Positions 1-8,800 of a stretch of DNA of 64,000 nucleotides are shown here, piece by piece. Numbering within the stretch: position 1 is the stretch's first letter; each line of letters opens with the position of its first letter. A model generated the notes under the pieces. That model was not told the origin of the DNA. It worked only from the letters and a program-made list of their open reading frames with translations, and did not search any database. A program made the translations under genes and the position numbers. The stretch comes from an uncultured Alphaproteobacteria bacterium (lineage in GTDB: Bacteria > Pseudomonadota > Alphaproteobacteria > Caulobacterales > Caulobacteraceae), in contig CAIOSI010000041.1 in the NCBI GenBank assembly GCA_903860975.1, positions 62,001-126,000 of the forward strand, read 5' to 3'.

Positions 1-511
1 ATCCCGCGGCTTCTCCATTAGCCAGATGGCTGAGATCGGCGGCATGATCTACTTGGTCTACGCGGTGAGCTGCCTCGTCGTCGGTCGCCTCACCGATTTC
101 CTTCTCAAACAAGGTCTAGACTCTAGCCTTGTTCGCAAAAGCGCCTGCATCGCGAGCGCGACCACTGTGGCGGTCAGCCTCGCGGTCTGCGCGGTCGGCT
201 CCTCTCAGGTCTCGATCATCAGCCTCTTCGTCGCAGGCTTCGCCTTCGGTCTCAACACGTCTACGATGTATGCCGTGGGACAGACGCTTGGCGGAGCGCG
301 TGGCGGCGGCAAGTGGATCGGTCTGCAGAACTGCATGGGCAATGTTGCCGGCATTGTCGGGCCCCTCATTACGGGAGCGATCGTTGAGCGCACGGGCCAG
401 TTCTACTGGGCATTCCTCGTCGCAGCCGTCGTCTCTTTGGTCGGCATCGCAGGCTGGACCCTGTTGATCGGCAGAATTGAGCCTCTGGATTGGACGACAA
501 AGCCTGCATGA
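1..511 (+). CDS. MFS transporter, C-terminal part (5' end outside window)
   Basis: The reading frame is already open at base 2, so the gene starts upstream of the window; an ATG at 26 is internal. About 169 residues remain. They show at least five hydrophobic segments, a GRLTD-type cytoplasmic loop after the first, and a stretch beginning WIGLQN and ending TGQFYWAF. That stretch is typical of the last helices of major facilitator transporters of the anion:cation symporter type, which take up organic acids. The substrate cannot be read from this fragment. It is followed by 119 bases holding a strong hairpin before argD, so it is probably a separate transcript. Confidence 0.8.
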   Translation, partial: SRGFSISQMAEIGGMIYLVYAVSCLVVGRLTDFLLKQGLDSSLVRKSACIASATTVAVSLAVCAVGSSQVSIISLFVAGFAFGLNTSTMYAVGQTLGGARGGGKWIGLQNCMGNVAGIVGPLITGAIVERTGQFYWAFLVAAVVSLVGIAGWTLLIGRIEPLDWTTKPA

Positions 512-579
512 GGGATGTCGTGGTCATGGAACTTCGATTGACATAGCGCCTCGCGCGGAAGAATACGCAAAGCCTTCCG

Positions 580-604
580 ATCCCCGTCGCAATGCGGCGG
601 GGAT
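580..604 (+). promoter_or_regulatory. Long near-perfect hairpin in the argD leader
   Basis: Two 12-base arms (580-591 and 593-604) pair with one G-T wobble around base 592. A short run of T (612-615) follows 8 bases later. It lies between the MFS gene and the argD start, so it could terminate the upstream transcript or be a structured leader. An ATG at 592 in the argD frame sits at the tip of the stem, which argues against translation starting there. Confidence 0.45.
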
Positions 605-614
605 GCGTCCGTTT

Positions 615-628
615 TAGGAGGACTCCTA
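615..628 (+). promoter_or_regulatory. argD ribosome binding site inside a short inverted repeat
   Basis: The Shine-Dalgarno sequence AGGAGG (616-621) stands 9 bases before the GTG start at 631 and decides that start. The motif TAGGAG-GA-CTCCTA is a perfect inverted repeat containing the binding site. The loop is only 2 bases, so hairpin formation within one strand would have to open the inner pairs. Confidence 0.5.
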
Positions 629-630
629 CG

Positions 631-1851
631 GTGACCGAGACGACCGCCGCCGCCGTTCCCAGCGACCACATAATGGCGGTTTACGGCCGTACTCCGCTGG
701 CGTTCGAGCGAGGCGAGGGCGCGCGCCTCTATACCACTGACGGGGACGTCTACCTCGACTGCATGGCCGGCATTGCGGTGAACGCGTTGGGCCACGCCAA
801 TCCAAAGCTTGTCCAGGTGTTGAAGGACCAGGCTGAAAAGCTGTGGCACACCTCCAACATCTTCACGATCCCAGGTCAGGCGAGACTCGCCAAGGCTTTG
901 AGCGATGCGACCTTCGCTGACGAGGTTTTCTTCACCAACTCCGGCGCAGAGGCCATCGAGTGTGCGATCAAGACGGCGCGCAAATATCATTGGGCCAAAG
1001 GCCATCCTGAGCGGATCGACATCATTGGCTTCGATGGGTCGTTCCACGGCCGGACGATCGCGGCCGTCAACGCCTCGGGCAACGCCAGCTATCTGGAAGG
1101 CTTCGGCCCGCCGCTGCCGGGATTTGTGAGCGCCCAGTTCGGTGACATGGACGCACTTCGCGCCCTCGTGGGTCCGACGACGGCGGCGATCCTCTTGGAG
1201 CCAGTTCAGGGCGAGGGTGGCGCGCGCTCTTGGCCCGACGCCGACCTAACTGCAATCCGTAAGCTCTGTGACGAGACCGGGACGCTGCTGATCTATGACG
1301 AGGTTCAGTGCGGCCTTGGGCGCTCCGGTAAGCTTTTCGCCTACGAATGGGCAACCGACGCGGCGCCAGATATTATGGCTATCGCCAAGGCGTTAGGCGG
1401 TGGCTTTCCCGTGGGCGCGTGCCTAGCTACCGCAGAGGCCGGCCGTGGCATGACCGTGGGAAGCCATGGCTCGACCTATGGCGGCAATCCGTTGGCCATG
1501 GCCGTGGCCGAAGCCGCCTTGGCCGAGCTTTTGAAGCCGGAACTGATGGCTCATGTGCTCGAGATCGCTGGCTATTTCACTCAGCAGTTCAGCGGAATGA
1601 AGGAGCGCTTCCCTGACGTGTTGGAAGACATCCGTGGCAAGGGTCTGCTGATCGGCCTGAAGCTGAAAACGCCGAACCGTGAATTCATGCAGCATGCCCG
1701 CGACCAGCACCTGCTGATCGCCGGGGGGGGCGACAATTGTGTGCGGCTGTTGCCGCCGCTCAATTTGACAATGGCCGAGGCCAGCGAGGCGGTCGCCAAG
1801 CTGGAAGCGGCCTGTGAGACCGCGCGGGCTAAGGCCAAGGCTGCGGCGTGA
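631..1851 (+). CDS. argD: Acetylornithine aminotransferase
   Basis: A class III PLP-dependent aminotransferase of 406 residues, the usual length. It moves the amino group between glutamate and N-acetylglutamate semialdehyde in arginine synthesis, and in many bacteria also acts on the succinyl-diaminopimelate intermediate of lysine synthesis. The Schiff-base lysine is K253 in AIAKALGGG; the cofactor aspartate is D223 in [12 protein letters not shown]; the phosphate-binding NSGAEA lies near residue 102. The GTG at 631 is chosen because AGGAGG precedes it at 9 bases; the ATG at 592 lies in a hairpin. The stop overlaps the argF start (GTGA), so the two are translationally coupled. Confidence 0.95.
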   Translation: MTETTAAAVPSDHIMAVYGRTPLAFERGEGARLYTTDGDVYLDCMAGIAVNALGHANPKLVQVLKDQAEKLWHTSNIFTIPGQARLAKALSDATFADEVFFTNSGAEAIECAIKTARKYHWAKGHPERIDIIGFDGSFHGRTIAAVNASGNASYLEGFGPPLPGFVSAQFGDMDALRALVGPTTAAILLEPVQGEGGARSWPDADLTAIRKLCDETGTLLIYDEVQCGLGRSGKLFAYEWATDAAPDIMAIAKALGGGFPVGACLATAEAGRGMTVGSHGSTYGGNPLAMAVAEAALAELLKPELMAHVLEIAGYFTQQFSGMKERFPDVLEDIRGKGLLIGLKLKTPNREFMQHARDQHLLIAGGGDNCVRLLPPLNLTMAEASEAVAKLEAACETARAKAKAAA

Positions 1852-2783
1852 GTCAGCCGGTTCGTCACTTCCTCGACCTTTGGAGGCTCGAGGGCTCCGA
1901 CCTGCGCGCGATCCTCGAGGACGCCAAGCGCCGAAAGGCCGCACGACTGGGATGGCCCAAGGGCCGCCGCGACGCCAACCCCGTCGCTGAGGGGCGAACG
2001 TTGGCGATGATCTTCGAGAAGAACTCCACCCGGACGCGATTTTCGTTCGACGCAGCTATGCGCCAACTGGGTGGCGACGTGATCATATCTAATGCCGTCG
2101 ATTTGCAGCTTGGCCGCGGCGAGCCCATCGAGGATACCGCGCGCGTGTTGTCGCGCATGGTCGACGCCATAATGATCCGCGCCAACAACCATCTGGACGT
2201 GGAGCGCCTCGCGCTTTCCTCGACCATCCCGGTGATCAACGGCTTGTCGGATAAAAGTCATCCCTGCCAGATTATGGCCGATCTGCTGACCATTGAGGAA
2301 CATCGCGGCCCCGTCGCCGGCAAGACTCTGGCTTACGTTGGCGACGGCAACAACATCTGCGCCAGCTTCATCCATGCCGCCCCCAAGCTGGGCTTCCGCC
2401 TGAATATCGCCTCGCCGGCCCTCTACCATCCCGACCTGCACGACCTGGCTCGCGCGGCGCAAGAGCAAGGCCAGGTTCACGCCTCTGATGACCCGCGCGA
2501 AGCGGTCAAGAACGCTGATGTCGTGATCACCGATACCTGGGTCTCAATGGGTGACACCGACCATGACGAGCGCCTCGATGCGCTCGAACCGTTCCAAGTC
2601 GATGAGCCGCTTATGGACCTCGCCAAGAGCGATGCGGTCTTCCTTCATTGCTTGCCTGCCCACCGCGGCGAGGAGGTCACCGACGCGGTGATTGACGGTC
2701 CTAAGAGCCTGATCTGGGACGAAGCGGAGAACCGGCTGCACGCCCAGAAGTCGATCCTGGCCTGGTGCTTCGGCGCAATCTGA
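1848..2783 (+). CDS. argF: Ornithine carbamoyltransferase
   Basis: 311 residues, GTG start overlapping the argD stop. The enzyme makes citrulline from ornithine and carbamoyl phosphate in the cytoplasm as a homotrimer. The carbamoyl-phosphate motif STRTR is at residues 60-64, HPCQ follows near 140, and the ornithine/catalytic motif HCLP at 267-270. All are intact. ArgD and ArgF catalyse two successive stages of the ornithine-arginine branch, which agrees with the coupled operon. Confidence 0.96.
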   Translation: MSQPVRHFLDLWRLEGSDLRAILEDAKRRKAARLGWPKGRRDANPVAEGRTLAMIFEKNSTRTRFSFDAAMRQLGGDVIISNAVDLQLGRGEPIEDTARVLSRMVDAIMIRANNHLDVERLALSSTIPVINGLSDKSHPCQIMADLLTIEEHRGPVAGKTLAYVGDGNNICASFIHAAPKLGFRLNIASPALYHPDLHDLARAAQEQGQVHASDDPREAVKNADVVITDTWVSMGDTDHDERLDALEPFQVDEPLMDLAKSDAVFLHCLPAHRGEEVTDAVIDGPKSLIWDEAENRLHAQKSILAWCFGAI

Positions 2784-2862
2784 TGTCAGGCGAGGCGCCG
2801 AGCTAGGGCGCAGCGCTTCGACGCTCATATGCCGCCCTCGCAATTTGGTCATTTCGTCCTAT

Positions 2863-3774
2863 ATGGCGCCGATGCCGAATCTTCCCCTACCCGACGACGC
2901 CGTCACCGCCTTCCAAATCGAGGGCGAGCCCGTGCGGGGGCGTCTCGCGCGCCTGGGCCCGACGATCAATGAAATCCTGCTGGCTCATGACTATCCAGAG
3001 CCGGTGGCCAATTTGCTGGGCGAAGCCTGTGCGCTGGCCGCGTTAGTCGGTTCGAACCTGAAGTTCGACGGCCGCCTGATCATTGAAGCGCGCGGTGCCG
3101 GGCCGGTGCGGTTCGTTGTCGCCGACTACGATACTTCGGGCGGCCTGCGTGGCTACTGCGGCTTTGACGCCGCAGCGGTTGCCGCAGCCAGCGGGGGGTT
3201 CGTGCGCCCGGGCGCAAAGTCCTTGCTGGGTGAGGGGCATTTCATGATGACCGTCGATCAAGGGCCTGACATGGACCGCTATCAGGGCGTCACGGCCATC
3301 GAGGGTGAAACTCTAGCGCTTTGCGCCGAGCAGTACTTCGCCCAGTCCGAACAGACTCCGACGCGTGTGCGTCTTGCCGTGGGTCAGGCAGATGGCCTTT
3401 GGCGGGCTGGCGGTATGCTGATCCAGAGCGTCGCTGAGGACGATGCTCGAGGCTCGACGACCGAGGCCTGGCAACGCACTCAGGCCTTTTTCGAGACGGT
3501 TGGCGAGGATGAGCTGGTCGATCCTGAATTGTCATCGCAACAGCTGCTGTTTCGACTGTTTCACGAGGATGGCGTTCGTGTCTTCGGCTCCCAACCGCTG
3601 CGCGCCTTCTGTCGATGCAGCCAGGAGCGGATCGAGACGGTGCTCGCGTCTTTCGACATCGCCGAGCGAGCGGAAATGGTTGAACCGGACGGGCAGATCC
3701 ACGTCACCTGCGAATATTGCTCCCGGGTCTACGCCGTTACGCCCGAGACTCTGGAGACGGTCGCCTCCTCTTAG
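2863..3774 (+). CDS. hslO: Redox-regulated chaperone Hsp33
   Basis: A cytoplasmic holdase that is inactive while its four cysteines bind zinc and becomes active when oxidised. The C-terminal zinc switch is complete: C250-x-C252 and C283-x2-C286 (303-residue numbering from the ATG at 2863). The N-terminal part, from PLPDDAVTAFQIEGEPVRGR, is the usual Hsp33 core. The frame also opens with a TTG at 2845 and has a second ATG at 2872; none has a clear ribosome site. It follows argF by about 80 bases on the same strand and may share its transcript. Its stop overlaps the end of the convergent gene by four bases. Confidence 0.94.
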   Translation: MAPMPNLPLPDDAVTAFQIEGEPVRGRLARLGPTINEILLAHDYPEPVANLLGEACALAALVGSNLKFDGRLIIEARGAGPVRFVVADYDTSGGLRGYCGFDAAAVAAASGGFVRPGAKSLLGEGHFMMTVDQGPDMDRYQGVTAIEGETLALCAEQYFAQSEQTPTRVRLAVGQADGLWRAGGMLIQSVAEDDARGSTTEAWQRTQAFFETVGEDELVDPELSSQQLLFRLFHEDGVRVFGSQPLRAFCRCSQERIETVLASFDIAERAEMVEPDGQIHVTCEYCSRVYAVTPETLETVASS

Positions 3775-4316
3775 GACGGCGAGGCGGGCGAGGCTTTCAG
3801 TGGTCGCTCCGGGGGTGCGCCGGTGAGGCCGGATTTGCAGATGACGCTGATCGTCGCCGCCTGGGACTCAATAGGTATCATCCAGGTCTTGTCGGCCGAG
3901 ATTTTCTTGGCCAATTCACCTTGCATATTGTTGTGCGCAAAGATTGTCATGCTGAGCACGGCATAGCGTGTGCTCGCACAATCCACCGACCAGTGCGCAA
4001 GCCCTGAGCGAGCGACACCTGGGCCCATCTTGACTGGCCGAAACAGCTCCGTGCGCACGTCAGCTTCAACCATGTATGGCGCAGTAGGTGTCGCACCGTT
4101 GGGACGGATGAACCGCGCCCCTTCGATATCGTGGGTTATGAGCGTCCAGGACTCGCGGTTCAGATAGGCGGACGCCCAGGCTTCGACATCCGTAATTTCA
4201 AGGCTGGCCGGCGGAGGTGGATCGCCAATCTTGGGCACCGCCGCAACCGACGGCTGCGCCATCGCGATGAAGCTGCAAAGCAGGGCTGTTCGGACGTGCG
4301 GCATGGCGAGCATCAT
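3771..4316 (-). CDS. Exported protein of unknown function
   Basis: 181 residues from the first of two adjacent ATGs (4316, 4313); a third at 4304 also fits. The N-terminus (MPHVRTALLCSFIAMAQPSVAA) is a good Sec signal peptide, so the product is periplasmic or secreted. The rest has SWTLITHDIEGARFIRP and a WSVDCASTRYAVLSM block, with two cysteines that could pair. The pattern loosely recalls the small surface-adhesin E (Adhesin_E) type of secreted domain, but this is only a resemblance. It starts 28 bases after the metZ stop on the same strand, so it may be cotranscribed. Confidence 0.7.
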   Translation of the reverse strand: MMLAMPHVRTALLCSFIAMAQPSVAAVPKIGDPPPPASLEITDVEAWASAYLNRESWTLITHDIEGARFIRPNGATPTAPYMVEADVRTELFRPVKMGPGVARSGLAHWSVDCASTRYAVLSMTIFAHNNMQGELAKKISADKTWMIPIESQAATISVICKSGLTGAPPERPLKASPASPS

Positions 4317-4344
4317 GTCATAGCCTTGGGAAAACACGAAGGTG

Positions 4345-5526
4345 TCAGGCTGCGTCCAGCGCGCGACTGATATCGCGGCTGAGGTCGCCAGCGCCTTCGA
4401 GGCCAACGCTCATTCGAACCCAGCCTTCTGTCAGGCCGATTTCCAGCCGTTCCGTTTCGGGCATCGAGCGGTGGGTGGTGGTGCAAGGGTGGGTTGCCAT
4501 CGACTTGGCGTCCCCTAAATTATTGGAGATGTCGACGATCTGGAGGGCGTTGAGGAACCGAAAGGCGCTGTCGCGGCTCCCGAGATCAAAGGCTATAACA
4601 TTGCCGCCTCCGGTCATCTGGTTGGCGATGATCGCAGCCTGGGGATGGTCGGGCCGGCCGCAATAAATGGTTTTGTGAACCTTACCGCTCGAGGCGATGA
4701 CGTCGGCGATGCGGCCGGCGTTCTCGGTCTGGCGGCGCACCCGAAGTTCCAGCGTCTCAAGTGCCTTCAGCAACACCCAACTGTTGAATGGCGACATGGC
4801 CGGGCCGGTGTGGCGCAGCAGGTCCTTGTAGGCCTCGCTCATCAGCGCCTCGTTTCCCAGGATCGCCCCACCCAAGACGCGACCTTGACCGTCGATATGC
4901 TTGGTGGCCGAATAGACGACGACGTCGGCGCCCAGAACCAAGGGCTTCTGGAAGATCGGCGTGGCGAAGACATTGTCGACGATCAGCTTGGCACCAGCCG
5001 CGTGAGCGATTTCGGCGACGGCACCGATGGCGGTTATTTCCAAAAGCGGATTGGCCGGGCTCTCGATGAGGAAGGCCTTGGTGTTGGGCCTGACGGCGTT
5101 CTTCCAGGCTTCCAGGTCGGTGGCGTCCACATAGGTCGCCTCGACGCCAAATCGCGGTAGCCACTCAGAGATGATCCAGCGGCACGAGCCGAAGAGGGCG
5201 CGACCTGCCACCAGATGATCTCCAGCCTTCAGCAGGCCCATCAGCGACACGTGCACCGCACTCATACCCGATGCTGTCGCCCTGCAGACTTGCGCGCCTT
5301 CAAGCAGCGCCAGGCGATCTTCGAACATCTGCGTCGTCGGGTTGCCGAAGCGCTGGTAAATAAAGCCGGGCGCACCGCCAAAGCGTGCGTCGGCTGCCTC
5401 GGCGCTGTCGTAGGCGAAGCTCTGTGTCAGATAGAGCGCTTCGGAGATCTCACCATGCTCGCTGCGGGCCAAGCCACCGCGCACCAGTCGGGTCTCGGTT
5501 TCCCAATCACGCGGATCTTCGGCCAT
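4345..5526 (-). CDS. metZ: O-succinylhomoserine sulfhydrylase
   Basis: A Cys/Met-metabolism PLP enzyme of 393 residues that makes homocysteine directly from O-succinylhomoserine and sulfide. The PLP lysine is K209 in SATKHIDGQGRVLGG, a context typical of MetZ rather than MetB or MetC. The N-terminal block RLVRGGLARSEHGE and the ETERLEIGLTEGWVRMSVGLE end are also family-typical. The frame extends upstream to 5871, but the start at 5526 has an AGGAG site 6-7 bases before it and matches the family N-terminus. It is divergent from dcd; the 129 bases between hold a symmetric candidate operator. Confidence 0.93.
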   Translation of the reverse strand: MAEDPRDWETETRLVRGGLARSEHGEISEALYLTQSFAYDSAEAADARFGGAPGFIYQRFGNPTTQMFEDRLALLEGAQVCRATASGMSAVHVSLMGLLKAGDHLVAGRALFGSCRWIISEWLPRFGVEATYVDATDLEAWKNAVRPNTKAFLIESPANPLLEITAIGAVAEIAHAAGAKLIVDNVFATPIFQKPLVLGADVVVYSATKHIDGQGRVLGGAILGNEALMSEAYKDLLRHTGPAMSPFNSWVLLKALETLELRVRRQTENAGRIADVIASSGKVHKTIYCGRPDHPQAAIIANQMTGGGNVIAFDLGSRDSAFRFLNALQIVDISNNLGDAKSMATHPCTTTHRSMPETERLEIGLTEGWVRMSVGLEGAGDLSRDISRALDAA

Positions 5527-5593
5527 CGCGCACTCCTGCCTCTTCAAACGTTGGCGCAAGAACGGCAGCCACTGCGCCCCGTCAAGCCGTGGC

Positions 5594-5623
5594 TTGCAAC
5601 GATCGTGACCAGATCGCTTGCAA
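5594..5623. promoter_or_regulatory. Candidate operator between divergent metZ and dcd
   Basis: Two TTGCAA palindromes (5594-5599 and 5618-5623) flank an inverted GATC pair, giving TTGCAA-C-GATC, seven bases, GATC-GC-TTGCAA. The whole is an inverted repeat about 30 bases long, centred in the shared upstream region 68 bases from the metZ start. Which regulator binds is not known. Confidence 0.45.
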
Positions 5624-5655
5624 CCGGCGACTTCTAAGCTAAGTCTTCCCCGCCC

Positions 5656-6675
5656 ATGAGCGAGATTCCACGCCCGGGCATTCTGCCCTGCCAAGCCATC
5701 GATGCGCTGATCGCCAATGGTGCCATCAGCGCAGACACGCCATTTGACCTCGACCAGGTGCAGCCGGCCAGTCTTGATCTGCGGTTGGGGGCGAGGGCTT
5801 GGCGGGTGAGAGCCTCTTTTCTGCCCGGCCGCCATACCGTTCGCGAGCGGATCGCCACGGTGTCGATGCACGAAGTCGACTTAACTCGAGGCGCTGTCCT
5901 GGAACGGGGATGCGTCTATATCGCCGAATTGCAGGAGCGCCTGAAGTTGCCGGCGGGTATTTCCGCCCGGGCCAATCCGAAGAGTTCGACCGGTCGGGTT
6001 GATGTATTTGTGCGCCTCTTATCCGACCATGGGGCGGCTTTCGACGACGTTGATTCGGGATACGATGGGCCGATCTACATGGAGATCGCGCCCCAGACCT
6101 TCTCCGTGCTGGCGCGAACCGGAACGCGAATGAACCAGCTTCGGCTGAAACAGGGCGAACCTCCGCGCCTTCGGGTCGAAAGCGTCGGTGTCGACCTGAC
6201 AGGGGAGATCGCGGGTTTCCGTGGCCGACGCCATGCCGGCCTTGTTGATCTCGACCAGGAAGATGGCCACGACCCGCGCGATTTCTGGGAACCTCTGCGC
6301 CCCAAGGACGGGCAGTTGCTGCTGGATCCCGGTGAGTTCTACATTCTGGCCTCCAAGGGCGCGGTGGAAATCCCTGTCCTGGAAGCCGCAGAGATGACGC
6401 CCATTGACCCATCTGTGGGCGAATTCCGTGTGCACTACGCTGGTTTTTTCGATCCGGGTTTCGGCACGGACGAGGCGCACGGCAAAGGCTCGCGCGGGGT
6501 ACTCGAGGTGCGCAGCCATGAGACGCCCTTTATCCTGGAAGACGGCCAGACGGTCGCTCGCTTGGTCTATGAGCCACTAACCGAAAAGCCCCACCGCCTC
6601 TATGGCGATCTCGGTTCGCATTACCAGCGCCAGGGCTTGAAGCTCTCCAAACACTTCCGGATCTGGGGCGAGTAG
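5656..6675 (+). CDS. dcd: 2'-deoxycytidine 5'-triphosphate deaminase, long two-domain form
   Basis: 339 residues, nearly twice the ~190 of the enterobacterial Dcd, as is usual in alphaproteobacteria where two dUTPase-like domains are fused. It deaminates dCTP to dUTP, feeding dTTP synthesis. The first domain has VQPASLDLRLG (near residue 35) and the substrate motif KSSTGRVDVF (near 110); the second runs from about 190 with DPGEFYILASKGAVEIP and DGQTVARLVYE. It is transcribed away from metZ. Confidence 0.9.
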   Translation: MSEIPRPGILPCQAIDALIANGAISADTPFDLDQVQPASLDLRLGARAWRVRASFLPGRHTVRERIATVSMHEVDLTRGAVLERGCVYIAELQERLKLPAGISARANPKSSTGRVDVFVRLLSDHGAAFDDVDSGYDGPIYMEIAPQTFSVLARTGTRMNQLRLKQGEPPRLRVESVGVDLTGEIAGFRGRRHAGLVDLDQEDGHDPRDFWEPLRPKDGQLLLDPGEFYILASKGAVEIPVLEAAEMTPIDPSVGEFRVHYAGFFDPGFGTDEAHGKGSRGVLEVRSHETPFILEDGQTVARLVYEPLTEKPHRLYGDLGSHYQRQGLKLSKHFRIWGE

Positions 6676-6753
6676 TCTTCCAATTTCCGACCTAAACGGA
6701 ATGAAGGCACGAGGTCTGGTCGCTCATCCTGGCGATTATGACTCTGCCAAATG

Positions 6754-6806
6754 CAAGCGTGACACCAGCTGTCCGCCGATTGCCAAAAAAACCTCAGTCA
6801 CGCTTG
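6754..6806. terminator. Inverted repeat between convergent dcd and HD-domain genes
   Basis: Ten-base arms CAAGCGTGAC (6754-6763) and GTCACGCTTG (6797-6806) are exact inverted copies 33 bases apart. The right arm lies inside the last codons of the HD-domain gene. With an A-run at 6785-6790 this may act as a shared end structure for the two convergent transcripts; the long loop makes a classical terminator uncertain. Confidence 0.35.
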
Positions 6807-7381
6807 TAGATTGATCGCTTGGGTGCCTCGGTGACCCGCCTCAGCATCGGCTCGAAGGCTTCCAGCGGCATGGACTCGTAGGCCGGATCGAAGCTGTTTT
6901 GGTCGTAGAGGTGGCAGAACTGGGCGCAGTACTCGAAGTGTGGATGTCCACGGAACTGGTCGCGCATATCGCGGTCCAGACCCAGGTAATGGAAGAAATA
7001 ATAGCCCTGGAAAATCCCGTGTTGCGCCATCATCCAGTGGTTGGCCTCGGAAACGTAGGGCCGAAGGATCGTCGCCCCCAGCTCGGCGTGGTTGGCCGGC
7101 ATCAAGATGTCACCGATGTCGTGCATGAGCGCGCAGACCACATATTCTTCGTCTCTCCCGTCACGGTGCGCCCGTGTGGCGGTCTGCAGCGAGTGTTCGA
7201 GCCGGTCGACCGCGAAGCCGCCGTGGTCATTGTCCAGCAACATCAGGTGCGCCAAAAGCCGGTCGCCCAGCTCGCCCCGATGTGGCGCGGCGGCACGCGT
7301 AATGGCAGCCCAATCTTCCTGGGTGCCTTCGGTCATGGCGTGAAACTTCGCGCGGTCCATGGTGACGTCGCCGTCGGCCAT
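6794..7381 (-). CDS. HD-domain phosphohydrolase-like protein
   Basis: 195 residues. The HD metal site is visible as HSLQTATRAHRDG followed by CALMHDIGD, with further histidines in NHAELGA and HGIFQGYYFFHYLG. The layout matches the small HD enzymes related to the PhnZ type of mixed-valent di-iron oxygenases as well as plain phosphohydrolases, so the reaction cannot be fixed. The ATG at 7381 is chosen over the one at 7435 because CAGGAG precedes it. Only 62 bases separate it from the oxidoreductase gene upstream on the same strand; the two probably form an operon. Confidence 0.75.
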   Translation of the reverse strand: MADGDVTMDRAKFHAMTEGTQEDWAAITRAAAPHRGELGDRLLAHLMLLDNDHGGFAVDRLEHSLQTATRAHRDGRDEEYVVCALMHDIGDILMPANHAELGATILRPYVSEANHWMMAQHGIFQGYYFFHYLGLDRDMRDQFRGHPHFEYCAQFCHLYDQNSFDPAYESMPLEAFEPMLRRVTEAPKRSIYKRD

Positions 7382-7443
7382 TTGGTGCTCCTGTAATCTC
7401 TCGACGATTTTGTAGCCGCAGCGGTCTAAGGTCAAACCCAGCG

Positions 7444-8538
7444 TCAGGCAGGCTCGCTCGCGGGTTCTTCGACGAAACCCTTCCAGGTGGCCATGTACTT
7501 CACAAAGCTTGGCCCCAGCCCCTCCGCACGCAGGTGTTCAGGGCTGACCGGCGTCTTCACCGGCTCGAAGGCCGGGTCTGCCGCTAAGCGCTGCGGATAG
7601 TCGTGGTGCAGGATCGCTGCGCGCCCAAGCATCACAAAGTCCATGCCGCGCTCAAGGCACAGGCGCGCGTCATCCGGCGTCATCACCTTGCCTGCGCATC
7701 CCACCCGTACCTGACCGCGTGGTAGTTCACTGAAGTAACTCATCAAGGTGCGGCCCTGGAATTCTGCCTCCATCGGCTCCTTGGCGTAGTCCCAAAGCGA
7801 CATGTCGAGGTAGTCAATCTTGCCGTCTGCCAGGATGTTGCGGGTGACCTCGATGATCTCGGCCAACTTCAGGCCAAACCGCTCGGGCGATAGGCGTAAG
7901 CCCAGGCTGAAGTCGGGTCCGGTTGCGGCGCGCACGCCATCAATGATCTCGTGGATGATCCGCGCGCGGTTCTCCAGGCTGCCGCCGTAGCGGTCGGTCC
8001 GCTGATTGACCTCAGGACTTAGGAATTGCGCGAGGATATAGCCGTGGGCCCCGTGCAGTTCGACGCCCTCGAATCCAGCGCGCTCGCAACGCACGGCGGC
8101 CGAGATAAAATCGTCACGCAACTGCTCGACCTCAGTCAGGGTGAGCGCACGCGCCCTGAATTCTTCATTGTCCGATGGGCAGTGAGGTGCCTCGCCGATG
8201 AGGTCCTGAGGAGAGCGCATGCCGGCGTGGTGAAGCTGCACGACGGCAAGGGAGCCATAGTCTTTGATCTGCGCAGCAAGCCGCGTCAGTCCGGGCAGGT
8301 GCTCGTCTCCAAACACCCCAAGCTGGCCTGGGAAACCCTGGCCGACCCGCTGCACGTGCGCTGCGCAGGTCATGGTCAAGGCAAAGCCGCCCTTGGCTCG
8401 GTAGGTCAACCACTTGAACTCATCGTCCGAAAGCGTGCCGTCTGGGTGGCTCTGTAGATTAGTCAGCGGTGCGAGCACAAAGCGGTTTTTCAGCACCGGC
8501 CCATGGGTCAGGGCCAACGGTTCGAAAAGGTCGGACAA
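7444..8538 (-). CDS. NADH:flavin oxidoreductase, Old Yellow Enzyme family
   Basis: 364 residues forming one FMN-binding TIM barrel. Visible marks are FEPLALTHGPVLKNRFVLAPLTN at the start (split here only for description), VVQLHHAGMRS, GVELHGAHGYILAQFLSP, and NQRTDRYGGSLENRARI, all diagnostic. Such enzymes reduce activated C=C bonds or demethylate small substrates; the natural substrate is unknown. The start is TTG at 8538 with GAGG 7 bases upstream. It precedes the HD-domain gene, which may act on a related compound. Confidence 0.88.
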   Translation of the reverse strand: MSDLFEPLALTHGPVLKNRFVLAPLTNLQSHPDGTLSDDEFKWLTYRAKGGFALTMTCAAHVQRVGQGFPGQLGVFGDEHLPGLTRLAAQIKDYGSLAVVQLHHAGMRSPQDLIGEAPHCPSDNEEFRARALTLTEVEQLRDDFISAAVRCERAGFEGVELHGAHGYILAQFLSPEVNQRTDRYGGSLENRARIIHEIIDGVRAATGPDFSLGLRLSPERFGLKLAEIIEVTRNILADGKIDYLDMSLWDYAKEPMEAEFQGRTLMSYFSELPRGQVRVGCAGKVMTPDDARLCLERGMDFVMLGRAAILHHDYPQRLAADPAFEPVKTPVSPEHLRAEGLGPSFVKYMATWKGFVEEPASEPA

Positions 8539-8800
8539 GGCGAAGCCTCTTAAAAAATTGTTGGACTACTTCCTAGCTGACGCCCACACGCCTCGGCAAT
8601 CCTGCTGGACGGGACGACCGCGGCGCACAAACCGCTGAAGCGGGATACTGGCATTTGGCTGACAGCGCGTCTTCAATCTGCGGCGCTCGCGGACCTCGGC
8701 CGAGCGGATGAAACATATCCTCCCGCAAGCCGTTACCGTCCCGCGCCATCGCAACGTCCGCCGCAATGGCAACGGCGTTTGCCATCGGCGGGAGAAGGCC

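Noticed and set aside
5527..5655. SAM-II-type riboswitch before metZ
   Set aside because: Such elements occur before metZ in some alphaproteobacteria, but I could not find the conserved pseudoknot sequence on the minus strand here.
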